A stretch of DNA of 64,000 nt from a virus. Numbering within the stretch: position 1 is the first letter of the stretch; the number at the start of each line of letters is the position of its first letter. Made by a program: the position numbers and the translations under genes. Below are positions 15,076 through 22,121 of this stretch, piece by piece. Below the pieces are notes generated by a model. The model saw only the letters and a program-made list of their open reading frames with translations, was not told where the DNA came from and did no database searches. The DNA is taken from positions 62,001-126,000 of IMG/VR virus record IMGVR_UViG_3300025364_000003; one strand, written 5' to 3'.

Positions 15076-15363
15076 TTATACTGGATTCTTTAGCACGAGC
15101 TGATCTTGTGTGGCTGGAACAAAATCACCCCAACGTGCTTCTGTGCCCAGGAAACGAAGCCCCTTGACCTGATCATCCTCGAAGAGGATTCGGAACTGAT
15201 ACCTCTGGACCTTGTCCAGATGCTCCCACTGGAGTCCAGATAGCTTGGCGGCCATATAAAAGGGTCCGCCCCCTCCAACATAATCTTCGGGCCATACGGA
15301 GGCATTCTCATCCTCCACCCACATTTCCTGTTCGGGGTCGTACTCAATCGTAACGAAATTCAT
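15076..15363 (-). CDS. hypothetical protein
   Basis: 95 aa, unrecognised, acidic. Begins MNFVTIEYDPEQEMWVED; later a glycine turn (YVGGGGPFYMAA) and beta strands. SD GGAAACGA before ATG. Confidence 0.6.
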   Translation of the reverse strand: MNFVTIEYDPEQEMWVEDENASVWPEDYVGGGGPFYMAAKLSGLQWEHLDKVQRYQFRILFEDDQVKGLRFLGTEARWGDFVPATQDQLVLKNPV

Positions 15364-15395
15364 GTTCGTTTCCTGTGCGAAAGGTGGAACTGGAT

Positions 15396-15545
15396 TTACC
15401 TGTAAGGTCCAAACATTATGCTTTTTTTGGGTAACCAGAATTTATTGATATACCATCGGCTGATGGCATGACCTATCATGATTCCCAGGATAAACAACCT
15501 GACATGTAGCCAAGTTTTAAACAGAAATATTGCAATTGTAAGCAT
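15396..15545 (-). CDS. small membrane protein
   Basis: 49 aa: MLTIAIFLFKTWLHVRLF and ILGIMIGHAISRWY form one or two hydrophobic helices, then a basic tail. SD GGAG about 12 nt before ATG. Lies just downstream of tRNA-Glu. Unrecognised. Confidence 0.5.
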   Translation of the reverse strand: MLTIAIFLFKTWLHVRLFILGIMIGHAISRWYINKFWLPKKSIMFGPYR

Positions 15546-15666
15546 TTGATTTAGGCTCCTACCCGGCATTGCAGCACGAACCAAGTCGACATTGGTTCTC
15601 GGGATCTTCTGTGAGCAATTTCCCAATGGGAACACAGATGTTCTCTGCTTGAACTATAAGAGCTAG

Positions 15667-15739
15667 TGACCCCAACGGGATTCGAACCCGTATTAACAGC
15701 GTGAAAGGCTGCTGTCCTGAACCGTTAGACGATGGGGCC
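15667..15739 (-). tRNA. tRNA-Glu (anticodon UUC)
   Basis: 73 nt cloverleaf on the minus strand. Acceptor GGCCCCA/TGGGGTC with discriminator A, anticodon loop CTTTCAC within a GCAGC/GCTGT stem, T arm with GGGTTCGAATCCC. No encoded CCA. Reads GAA/GAG. Confidence 0.9.
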
Positions 15740-15855
15740 AAGCGTGTAGAAGTTGCGACCCACAGAGTCTACACCCTCTGTGCATGTCCAGCAGTGTCGG
15801 TGGTGGCCATTTGTAGTGCGGGCCTGTTAGGAGGCAACCGCCGGGGGACATTATT

Positions 15856-15886
15856 AGTTTAGCAGGAATTAGCTTGAATATGAACC
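15856..15886 (-). promoter_or_regulatory. promoter for tRNA-Glu
   Basis: Minus strand GGTTCA, 17 nt, GCTAAACT, about 115 nt before the tRNA. A GTGTAGA/TCTACAC hairpin lies in between. Confidence 0.55.
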
Positions 15887-15902
15887 CCATTGGGGAATTT
15901 AG

Positions 15903-16301
15903 TTATTCTCGGTTGTCTTTACAGCGATGACAATCATCACAAAGGGGTTGAATGTTGTCAACAGTGTTGGAACCGCCATCACTCATCGAGTGGATGTGAT
16001 CAAGTTGTAAATTGAGATCAAATGTTCTGCAATAGCTGCATTTATGCTTGTAATCAAGCAAAATCTGGGCCCAGGCCCGAGATTGCAGTCTGCCAGGCAG
16101 TTTTCTCTTTTTTGCTCGTCTGTTGTGCCGATGAGTTCTTCGTTGGCTGTCAGCAAAACAATCGTAACAAATTTTGTATTGTCGTTTGTTTGCGACGCAT
16201 TGCTGATCAATGGTATGTCCTCTGTTTTGTTTTAGGCAACAAAGCGCACAGTGCACCTTTGTCGTGTTGAGCACAACAATGGGAGGAGCTGACAGTGACA
16301 T
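15903..16301 (-). CDS. HNH endonuclease
   Basis: 132 aa. C-terminal HNH nuclease with two CxxC pairs: CSYCRTFDLN, then LDHIHSMSDGG (catalytic DH), NIQPLCDDCH. Two earlier CxxC pairs (CALC, CYDC) may bind a second zinc. AT-rich and sitting between tRNA-Leu and tRNA-Glu, so most likely a free-standing homing-type nuclease inserted in the tRNA cluster. Confidence 0.85.
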   Translation of the reverse strand: MSLSAPPIVVLNTTKVHCALCCLKQNRGHTIDQQCVANKRQYKICYDCFADSQRRTHRHNRRAKKRKLPGRLQSRAWAQILLDYKHKCSYCRTFDLNLQLDHIHSMSDGGSNTVDNIQPLCDDCHRCKDNRE

Positions 16302-16335
16302 AACTTTATCAATTTACTGTAAAATGCTTCGCTTA

Positions 16336-16419
16336 TAGGGCCGGTGGGACTCGAACCCACAAGGGCTTGCGCCCGAGAGATTTTAAGTCTCCTCTGTATG
16401 CCAATTCCAGCACGGCCCC
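16336..16419 (-). tRNA. tRNA-Leu (anticodon UAA)
   Basis: 84 nt on the minus strand with a long variable arm (GGGCGCAAGCCC), anticodon loop CTTAAAA, T arm GTGGGTTCGAGTCCCAC. Acceptor GGGGCCG/CGGCCCT contains a terminal G-U pair. No encoded CCA. Confidence 0.88.
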
Positions 16420-16502
16420 GTGAAATGTTTAACTATAGGTCACCCAAAGTCCCTGCATCCACTTTGAAAAAATGGTGACTAAAATCTTACTCATATCATT
16501 GA

Positions 16503-16575
16503 TGGGTCCAGAGGGAATCGAACCCCCAACCGTCGGGTTAAAAGCCCGCTGCTCTGCCGATTGAGCTATGGACCC
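16503..16575 (-). tRNA. tRNA-Lys (anticodon UUU)
   Basis: 73 nt on the minus strand: acceptor GGGTCCA/TGGACCC, D-stem GCTC/GAGC, anticodon loop CTTTTAA, T arm GGGGGTTCGATTCCC. First tRNA of the Lys-Leu-HNH-Glu cluster. Confidence 0.92.
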
Positions 16576-16624
16576 AATACCAGGTTCTCCCACCATTGGG
16601 ACATTGCCTGGCTAGAACATCTCT

Positions 16625-16655
16625 ATGTTAGCATGCCCGAGCCCAAGTTTGAACC
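16625..16655 (-). promoter_or_regulatory. promoter of tRNA cluster
   Basis: Minus strand GGTTCA, 17 nt, GCTAACAT, about 50 nt upstream of tRNA-Lys. Confidence 0.65.
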
Positions 16656-16659
16656 GATT

Positions 16660-16944
16660 TTAGTTCTTGCTGTTGCTCTTAGGCATGAAAGCCCAGAGGA
16701 ACAGTGTGGTCACAAAGGCGTGCCAGTACGAGATCGCATGGGGCAGCATGGGCACCATAGCCGGAACGTACCAGGCCCAGAGCAGCTGAAACAGCCAGGC
16801 GAAGCCGAACAGTAGTCCGACATTCAGAGCGAAACCCAGGAACATGAACGTGGTCGCCTGCGACTTGGTTGCACCCTTGAGCCAGAGCTTCGTGAAGCCA
16901 AGGAGGGGCACGTGTACATTGTAATTGCTGTTGTATCCGAACAT
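16660..16944 (-). CDS. multi-pass membrane protein
   Basis: 94 aa. Two or three hydrophobic helices: TTFMFLGFALNVGLLFGFAW, LLWAWYVPAMVPMLPH and WHAFVTTLFLWAFM. SD AAGAAGGA before ATG; a GGTTCA element lies about 45 nt upstream with a poor -10. Function unknown; small phage inner-membrane proteins can be holin-like or exclusion proteins, but nothing here decides. Confidence 0.65.
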   Translation of the reverse strand: MFGYNSNYNVHVPLLGFTKLWLKGATKSQATTFMFLGFALNVGLLFGFAWLFQLLWAWYVPAMVPMLPHAISYWHAFVTTLFLWAFMPKSNSKN

Positions 16945-17055
16945 TTTCCATTCCTTCTTTTAAAGGCCCAGAGCTGCACGCTCATCAAAGGTGTGAACCG
17001 ATTATAGAATATTGGTGGCTACAGTATAGATGTAATTTGATAGGGGCGGAAAGTT

Positions 17056-17433
17056 TCAGTAGGAACTTGCGAGTTCCTTGGCATTTGCCAGGATGGTGGG
17101 CCAGGGATGGTTCTCCAGTTCCTCTTGAGCTGCTAGGAGGAGGGCTTGGTTCTTTTCGGAGTTGTTCTTCTCCACGAGAAGGCGCAGGTCGTCGACCTTG
17201 CGGAGCAAACTCTCGTATTCCTGACGAGTCGGCTTGGTGTCGCCGTGTCCGGCCTGACAGAGGAAGCAGAAGTGCTTCTTCTTGTGCATGTAAATGCTTC
17301 GGGCAATTGGTGCTCCTCGATGGTAAGGACACATACCCTGCCCCAAAGCGTTCTTCATCAAGGAATCGCCACCATTATGCCTGTAAGGCGGCTGCTGGAC
17401 CACATATGTCATATCACCGTCGTCGTTGCTCAT
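17056..17433 (-). CDS. stand-alone CHC2 (DnaG-type) zinc-finger protein
   Basis: 125 aa from ATG 17433 (SD AGAGG). C35-x2-H38-x17-C56-x2-C59 has the same spacing as the zinc ribbon of DnaG primase, and the following GHGD matches the conserved G-x-GD of that domain. The primase catalytic TOPRIM domain is absent; instead a charged helical region follows (RQEYESLLRKVDDLRL). It may recognise ssDNA for a separately encoded primase or helicase. Confidence 0.75.
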   Translation of the reverse strand: MSNDDGDMTYVVQQPPYRHNGGDSLMKNALGQGMCPYHRGAPIARSIYMHKKKHFCFLCQAGHGDTKPTRQEYESLLRKVDDLRLLVEKNNSEKNQALLLAAQEELENHPWPTILANAKELASSY

Positions 17434-17461
17434 TTGTTTACCTCTTGTTATAAACACTGGT

Positions 17462-17492
17462 AGGCTACCATAGATGCAGCCACAATTTTACC
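17462..17492 (-). promoter_or_regulatory. promoter of CHC2 gene
   Basis: Minus strand GGTAAA, 17 nt, GGTAGCCT; SD-led leader of about 28 nt. Confidence 0.45.
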
Positions 17493-17496
17493 TAAA

Positions 17497-17679
17497 TTAG
17501 ATTGGCTTCCAATCTTCATCCAGCTCGGTTACGTGCTCCACATGGGTCTCTTCCTGATACATCTCGTCGAGTTCCCCTCGGCGAATGACTTCTTCCACCT
17601 TTTTCTGAGCTTCTCGCCAATCTTTGGCTTCGACAAAAACCTGTGTAGAAACCGAAACCTTATACTTTCTCTTAATCAC
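17497..17679 (-). CDS. small hypothetical protein
   Basis: 60 aa from GTG 17679, chosen because GGAGG lies 7 nt upstream and the codon overlaps the preceding stop (TAGTG). KYKVSVSTQVFVEAKDWREA is a beta-strand then helix, then acidic. Unrecognised. Confidence 0.65.
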   Translation of the reverse strand: MIKRKYKVSVSTQVFVEAKDWREAQKKVEEVIRRGELDEMYQEETHVEHVTELDEDWKPI

Positions 17680-17909
17680 TAAGTTCCTCCTCTGATGTTG
17701 CTGCAAAGCCAACACCTGGCATTCCAGTCGGTCTTTTCCGCACGAAGAGCCTTGAGCCATTTCTCTTCTTCTTTGCGGCAGTCCTTGAACAGGGTCACAA
17801 GCTCTTGATCTTTATTTTTGTATGCTTGGCCCACCAGTTTTTTATAAGAGGCCACACGGGCCTCTGAGGCCGCAATGTACCTAGAAAGTGTTTTGCCCCA
17901 ATCTTCCAT
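17679..17909 (-). CDS. hypothetical helical protein
   Basis: 76 aa, helical (ASEARVASYKKLVGQA, KDCRKEEEKWLKALRAEK), ends with a Cys pair CWLC. ATG follows the upstream gene's stop by one base when that gene is read through its frameshift. Unrecognised. Confidence 0.65.
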   Translation of the reverse strand: MEDWGKTLSRYIAASEARVASYKKLVGQAYKNKDQELVTLFKDCRKEEEKWLKALRAEKTDWNARCWLCSNIRGGT

Positions 17910-17910
17910 A

Positions 17911-18103
17911 TTACTTTAGATAAAAGAGAAGGTTACCCTCTCTTTTGCGAAGAGGGGAAGTTTCTTCTTTGTTCTCGAAGTGGCAATCCACGCAAACATG
18001 TGCCTGTTCCGACACTCCTGCGAACCGTTGTATCACAGTGCACGCAACGAGTCATTGTCCACCAGAAAACGAGTTTTTTCCAAAGTTTCTGAAGCCAATA
18101 CAT
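17911..18103 (-). pseudogene. zinc-ribbon-like small gene with apparent +1 frameshift
   Basis: ATG 18103 (SD GGAGAG) reads to MTRCVHCDTTVRRSVGT; the +1 frame then gives AHVCVDCHFENKEE and ends at 17911, one base from the next ATG. The joined product has two CxxC pairs (CVHC, CVDC), a zinc ribbon. In the unshifted frame the second pair is lost and the ORF ends at about 17936. The good fit of the downstream end to operon spacing supports the shifted frame. Extra G in an AACAGGCAC context, real or assembly. Confidence 0.55.
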
Positions 18104-18105
18104 GC

Positions 18106-18804
18106 TCACTCTCCAATGGAGAAACGCAAGCGCAAGACCCTCTCTTCTCTCGGAGAAAGAGTGCGAAGCAACTGTTTTACGATATTGGCCTGAGACTCAG
18201 ACTCCAACTGCTCCTGGGCAGATGAAACCTCGGTATCTTCGATAAAATCGCCAAGAGAAGCATCCCCCTCTTCTCCAATGCTCATATCAAGCGACAGAGG
18301 ATTTTTGATATATTCAAAAATTCGTACGACCTTATCTTTCGGCAGCTCCAAGAAAGCGGAGAGTTCTTCTGGAGAAGGTTCGGAGCCGTTGACCTCCATC
18401 ATGAGCCGAATGGCCTTACGGAGTCGGCCAATGGTTTCCTGCATATGCACAGGAATACGAATGGTGCGAGCTTTATCTTGAAGGGCTCGACCAATCGCCT
18501 GACGAATCCAGTGGGTTGCGTAAGTAGAAAAACGGAATCCCTTGGTGTGATCGAACTTCTCTACTGCTCGCATGAGCCCGATGTTACCCTCCTGAATGAG
18601 GGCCATGAAGTCCATGCCTCGACCACGGTAGCGCTTTGCAATAGAAATAACCAGACGAAGATTCGACTCGACCATTTCGTTTCGAGCACGATCACCGTCT
18701 GGTCCACCTTTGAGTACCCGCTTGGCGAGCATAACCTCGCCCTCTCGGGTGAGAAGGTTGTCCTTCATTTTGTTGATATACACGCTTGTGGTAGTTTTGG
18801 TCAT
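18106..18804 (-). CDS. sigma-70 family factor lacking region 4.2
   Basis: 232 aa. Region 2 is well conserved ([53 protein letters not shown]), then region 3 ([32 protein letters not shown]), and it stops right after [17 protein letters not shown] in region 4.1. The -35-reading HTH (normally about 35 more residues) is missing. The stop is followed by the SD of the next gene, and no region 4.2 is found in other frames. Same truncation as the paralogue at 34304. Contains a TCGTACGAC copy at 18322-18330. Confidence 0.9.
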   Translation of the reverse strand: MTKTTTSVYINKMKDNLLTREGEVMLAKRVLKGGPDGDRARNEMVESNLRLVISIAKRYRGRGMDFMALIQEGNIGLMRAVEKFDHTKGFRFSTYATHWIRQAIGRALQDKARTIRIPVHMQETIGRLRKAIRLMMEVNGSEPSPEELSAFLELPKDKVVRIFEYIKNPLSLDMSIGEEGDASLGDFIEDTEVSSAQEQLESESQANIVKQLLRTLSPREERVLRLRFSIGE

Positions 18805-18841
18805 TGTTCAACCCTACCACATTTTAGTGCATCTGTCAATC
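18805..18841 (-). promoter_or_regulatory. sigma gene promoter with host-like -35
   Basis: Minus strand GATTGACAG: the phage-class position reads GATTGA, overlapping a canonical TTGACA, with GTAGGGT as -10 and ATG 37 nt from the start. It may be read by host sigma-70 early. Confidence 0.5.
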
Positions 18842-18861
18842 GACTATAATTTATTGGCGGT

Positions 18862-19150
18862 TTAGTAAACCACCTTCGGCATCACAGTGTAACCATCTGG
18901 TGACAGTCGACGAACCCTTTCCTGTGAATTCTCATAACCTGGCATGGGCCTTGCTTCGATTGCATCAGCCCCACCCCAGTTCACGGTCACGACGAATCAT
19001 CCGAGCGATATATTCCTCTTCCTTGGCAGTTCCTTGAAGCAAGCTCGGAAAGACAGGCTTGAGTCGCTGACTCAAGCACCGCTCGGTCGTAGTCTTCTCC
19101 AGAGTAGTCTGCCCGACTCGAAATTCGACCCGCTCGTTACCGTCAGCCAT
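18862..19150 (-). pseudogene. small gene, likely +1 frameshift at G-run
   Basis: Intact ORF 18965-19150 (61 aa, starts MADGNERVEFRVGQ, ATG overlapping the HNH stop) ends at RELGWG-stop. The +1 frame across the GGGGTGGGG run continues ADAIEARPMPGYENSQER and RRLSPDGYTVMPKVVY to 18862, giving one coherent ~95-aa product. The two G4 runs make a homopolymer indel the simplest explanation; programmed slippage is possible. Confidence 0.5.
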
Positions 19151-19559
19151 TGTTGCCTCCCATTTCCTTCAATACTAGCATGAAGTCGTCCGGGAGTGAA
19201 CCGATTAGGATCATTTTCGAGACTTCTCGCTGTAGCTGAATCAGCCTCTCAGCCTCAGGAAGATTTTCGCCCTTCTTGCACAGCTCGATTGCTTGTCCAA
19301 TCGAAATCCTGGTCTCATGGAGGATCTTCCTCCGCAAAACCATATCGAGTTGAGCAGGCGTCGGGTTACTGTCGCCCTTCGTCTTGTTGCAAGGCAAACA
19401 AGAGATAACAAGGTTCCACGCCCGGTGAGGACCACCCTTGGACTTGGGGATCACGTGGTCCACCGTCTTGGAGTCCCAAGTCAGAGACTCCCCACAGTAG
19501 AAACAACGTCCCTTGTCTCGCTTCCAGAGCGTGCGCTTGACCTTTAGTGAGGCCGACAC
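19143..19559 (-). CDS. HNH endonuclease
   Basis: 138 aa. Standard HNH motif: CFYCGESLTW, TVDHVIPKSKGG, NLVISCLPCNKTKGD, with zinc ligands CxxC/CxxC. The C-terminal half is helical. It is in the same operon orientation and overlaps the following gene by 8 nt, so it may be a resident nuclease (for example packaging or homing); context does not decide. Confidence 0.85.
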   Translation of the reverse strand: MSASLKVKRTLWKRDKGRCFYCGESLTWDSKTVDHVIPKSKGGPHRAWNLVISCLPCNKTKGDSNPTPAQLDMVLRRKILHETRISIGQAIELCKKGENLPEAERLIQLQREVSKMILIGSLPDDFMLVLKEMGGNNG

Positions 19560-19573
19560 TTTCTTTCCTCGGT

Positions 19574-19891
19574 TTAGCTGTTTGGATCGAAACCAGCGTG
19601 ATAGATGTGATAGATCACATCCTCCCGCTGAGGAACGCTCAGTACAGAGTCATTATCCCAATGGATATGCCCCTGACAATCCTGTGAATTGCTCTTCACT
19701 GCCTCGTACCACTCGTCATCGTCCATCTGGACCAGGGTCCCAGGAAGAGCCTCGATATTATCATAAAACGGCACGACAGAATCGAGACTCGACCACCAGG
19801 CTACTAGCTCAGACTCCGACATCCCGGTGTCCCACCGCCAGTAACGGTAACCGTATTCCTCCTCTAGCCAGACGATAACGGTGTTGTTCAT
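19574..19891 (-). CDS. hypothetical acidic protein
   Basis: 105 aa from ATG 19891 (SD GAGGAAAA). Trp-rich N-terminal part (VIVWLEEEYGYRYWRWDTG) and acidic centre. Unrecognised. Second gene of the 20174 operon. Confidence 0.65.
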   Translation of the reverse strand: MNNTVIVWLEEEYGYRYWRWDTGMSESELVAWWSSLDSVVPFYDNIEALPGTLVQMDDDEWYEAVKSNSQDCQGHIHWDNDSVLSVPQREDVIYHIYHAGFDPNS

Positions 19892-19898
19892 GTTTTCC

Positions 19899-20174
19899 TC
19901 AGCAGTCACGGGCAATTTTCATATCGATCTCGCCGATGAGATCGTGCATCTCTTCCAGCTCTTCCAGGGTACAGAACAGGTTAAACCCCGAGCGGTAACG
20001 GAGCTCCTGAAAACGGAGCGAGTGCTCCGTTTGGATACGAACCATTCGGAGCGGCTGTCCCTTATTGATCCCGGAGGTCATCGTGCCAACATGGCACACC
20101 GTCGAGGTGTTGCCGTAGTCGTACGACTCCGGAGCATCGGTAAAGCGGATGAAAACCTTGTCTTCGTTGTTCAT
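19899..20174 (-). CDS. hypothetical protein
   Basis: 91 aa, alpha/beta, begins MNNEDKVFIRFTDAPES, with GTMTSGINKGQPLRMVRI and a helical C-terminus. Leaderless by promoter spacing. The coding sequence carries a perfect GTCGTACGAC palindrome (20119-20128). Unrecognised. Confidence 0.65.
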   Translation of the reverse strand: MNNEDKVFIRFTDAPESYDYGNTSTVCHVGTMTSGINKGQPLRMVRIQTEHSLRFQELRYRSGFNLFCTLEELEEMHDLIGEIDMKIARDC

Positions 20175-20211
20175 GTTCTGAATATACCTTATTCGGAGTT
20201 AGAAATGAACC
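20175..20211 (-). promoter_or_regulatory. leaderless consensus promoter
   Basis: Minus strand GGTTCA, 18 nt, GTATATT, 6 nt, ATG. It overlaps the 3' end of the upstream gene (20189-20362). Confidence 0.8.
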
Positions 20212-20362
20212 GAATATGAATTTTGTCGTAGGCTTTCTTGGCCTGCTTCAGGGTGGTGACAATTCCCTCCCTGGCTTGAGTGGCAACAATCACCCTGCTG
20301 AAGAGTTCCCGACGTTTGATCGGATCCTTGAGGATCTCACGGATATTGACTCGCTGCCTCAT
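20189..20362 (-). CDS. small basic hypothetical protein
   Basis: 57 aa from ATG 20362, which overlaps the upstream stop as ATGA. Basic helices (NIREILKDPIKRRELFSR) with C-terminal DKIHIRFISNSE encoded by promoter sequence of the next gene. Unrecognised. Confidence 0.65.
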   Translation of the reverse strand: MRQRVNIREILKDPIKRRELFSRVIVATQAREGIVTTLKQAKKAYDKIHIRFISNSE

Positions 20363-20604
20363 CGGCCACCCTGACGAGCGGTCCATTCTGCCTCGAACGC
20401 TTCCTCGGCCCGTTCGCCCACGTCCACAGCTACATCCCAAACCCAATGACCTGGATCGTCGAGCCAGTGATCGCAATCGAAGTGCCAAGCGGCATTCTCT
20501 GCAAGGCGGGTACAGTTGACCTCACCACCCTGCCAAAGGTCCGGGTGACTATGGTCGGAAAGTTGTTCCCGCATGAATTGGCGGACTTGTGTCTTGACGA
20601 ACAT
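20359..20604 (-). CDS. hypothetical acidic protein
   Basis: 81 aa, begins MFVKTQVRQFMREQLS, then His/Trp/Asp-rich FDCDHWLDDPGHWVWDVAVD and an acidic helical end. No family. Operon member between 20617 and 20189. Confidence 0.6.
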   Translation of the reverse strand: MFVKTQVRQFMREQLSDHSHPDLWQGGEVNCTRLAENAAWHFDCDHWLDDPGHWVWDVAVDVGERAEEAFEAEWTARQGGR

Positions 20605-20616
20605 TATTGCTCTTTC

Positions 20617-20808
20617 TCAGTAAATCTTGACCCAGCCAGCCTTTAGAGCCGGCTGTAGCTGAACGCCGTTAACCGGATGACGGTGGCCCTCGTTGAGGAG
20701 CACGAAATAATTTCCCTCGTGGTCCTTGACCAGGGACTGATTAACGTCACTGCTAACGTGCTTACCGTTTCGGTAGTAATGAACCTCGACGTAACGTACG
20801 TGCTCCAT
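20617..20808 (-). CDS. hypothetical protein
   Basis: 63 aa from ATG 20808, chosen because it is 38 nt from GGTTCA; an in-frame ATG at 20865 would lie upstream of the promoter. Beta-rich: HVRYVEVHYYRNGKHV, NYFVLLNEGHRHPVNG. Unrecognised. Confidence 0.65.
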   Translation of the reverse strand: MEHVRYVEVHYYRNGKHVSSDVNQSLVKDHEGNYFVLLNEGHRHPVNGVQLQPALKAGWVKIY

Positions 20809-20846
20809 GGTTCCCATATTAGTAAATAAGTCATCAGGTGTGAACC
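20809..20846 (-). promoter_or_regulatory. leaderless promoter
   Basis: Minus strand GGTTCA, 18 nt, CTAATAT, 7 nt, ATG 20808. Confidence 0.7.
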
Positions 20847-20929
20847 GAATATGGATTTTATCCATGAATCAGACCCATATAGAAAAATACTGTTGTCCCC
20901 ATTTGGTGACCGGCCTTTTTATTTAATTC

Positions 20930-20960
20930 GGTGCAAACTGAGGAAAGCCCGTGATAACTT
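20930..20960 (+). promoter_or_regulatory. promoter of HD hydrolase gene
   Basis: GGTGCA, 17 nt, GATAACT. The codon exactly 37 nt from the first base is ACG (20967), preceded in frame by ATC. Confidence 0.55.
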
Positions 20961-20966
20961 AGAATC

Positions 20967-21482
20967 ACGGACGCACTTGTAGAAAAGGCTCGTCGATTCG
21001 CCCTGGAACATCATGGGGACCAGAGATATGGTGAACATCCGTACAGTCCCCATCTGGGGGAGGTGGCTGATTTGGCTCGGCCCTGGGGTCCGGTAGCGGA
21101 AGCGGTTGCCTGGCTTCACGATGTGGTCGAGGATACGGACGTGTCGAGCTACGACGTGTTCATGTCTTTCGGGGATCCTGTGGCGTCCTGTGTCTGGATC
21201 GTTACGGATCCAGGCGGTAGGAACCGCAAGGAAAAGAAGCTCCGACTTCACGAGAGACTCAAAGAAATCGTAGCCAACGATGCTAAGGGTTATGTTCAGT
21301 ACCGTCCAGCCCTCCTTGTCAAGGTCTGTGACCGCCTGGCTAACCTACGAGCAGGCAAGGCCGGCAATCCAGGGCTCCTGAAGATGTACCGTAAGGAGCA
21401 TACTGCGTTCAAGGATGCAGCATATGTGCCAGGTCTCTGCGATCGGCTTTGGAACGAAATCGAAGAAATCCTAGCCGATTAA
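20967..21482 (+). CDS. HD-domain (p)ppGpp-hydrolase-like protein
   Basis: About 171 aa. Motifs of the SpoT/MESH1 HD family: H in YSPHLGEVA, HD in AWLHDVVEDTD, and the later VKVCDRLANLRAG (DR-x-x-NL). Family role: Mn-dependent removal of the 3' pyrophosphate of ppGpp. The frame opens after a TAA at about 20957 and has no ATG, GTG or TTG before GTG 21063, which would delete the first catalytic His. ACG 20967 (exact leaderless position) or ATC 20964 are the likely starts. Confidence 0.7.
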   Translation, partial: TDALVEKARRFALEHHGDQRYGEHPYSPHLGEVADLARPWGPVAEAVAWLHDVVEDTDVSSYDVFMSFGDPVASCVWIVTDPGGRNRKEKKLRLHERLKEIVANDAKGYVQYRPALLVKVCDRLANLRAGKAGNPGLLKMYRKEHTAFKDAAYVPGLCDRLWNEIEEILAD

Positions 21483-21490
21483 CAGAAATA

Positions 21491-21528
21491 GGTTCAAACC
21501 TAGTCTAGGGCATGGTATATTCATAAGC
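21491..21528 (+). promoter_or_regulatory. leaderless consensus promoter
   Basis: GGTTCA, 18 nt, GTATATT, 7 nt, ATG 21529. Confidence 0.85.
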
Positions 21529-22119
21529 ATGAAGGTACACGTCAACAGCTTCGTCAAGCGTCAGACCCCGGAGTCGGAGTTTTCTCATTTCGAGGGACCT
21601 CCAGGTTGTGAGGACGTCTGGGAAAACCTCCGTGTTTCGATCGAGCTAATGATCGAGCAGGATCATGGCATCGAACCCGGTTACCGGGATGGCGTGATTC
21701 TCGTTCACGTGAACCCCCAGCATTTCTTTTCTGGCGTGGTTCAGCTCAAGGAGGGTGACCACCTTGTGGGAGAGTTCAAGGCCCGTCGACCCGGCGAGTC
21801 TCCTCGGAAGTCGATCGGCGTGGTTGGTGCAGAAAAGATGCCCGCCAAGACCGCTTTCGTGGTTCTCTACGCTTCCACCGTGCTTGCGGAGGGTGGAGAT
21901 AACGAGCTTCCGGCCGAGGAAGGGAATTGGGAGATCATTTCCTTGAATGCCAGTCCGGTCGAGGGTGAAATGCCCATCAGTCCGATGGTGCTTCTTCACA
22001 ACCACTTCGGTAGCGACGGTGGCACCAGTACCAACCTAAGCGATTCTGAGCTGGTCGCCATGCTCCGTGAGTCTTTCGAGTTCTGGAAGGACAAGGCAAT
22101 GGTAGCCCCGAAGGGTTGA
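21529..22119 (+). CDS. DUF3228-like protein
   Basis: 196 aa. YRDGVILVHVNPQHFFSGV, FKARRPGESP and GNWEIISLNASP resemble DUF3228, a small cytosolic family of unknown activity found in bacteria and some eukaryotes. Normal length for that family. It is a likely host-derived gene. The stop overlaps the next gene's start region. Confidence 0.65.
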   Translation: MKVHVNSFVKRQTPESEFSHFEGPPGCEDVWENLRVSIELMIEQDHGIEPGYRDGVILVHVNPQHFFSGVVQLKEGDHLVGEFKARRPGESPRKSIGVVGAEKMPAKTAFVVLYASTVLAEGGDNELPAEEGNWEIISLNASPVEGEMPISPMVLLHNHFGSDGGTSTNLSDSELVAMLRESFEFWKDKAMVAPKG

Positions 22120-22121
22120 AC

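Noticed and set aside
20919-21251. 110-aa minus-strand ORF
   Set aside because: Shadow of the HD hydrolase gene on the plus strand, which has clear catalytic motifs.
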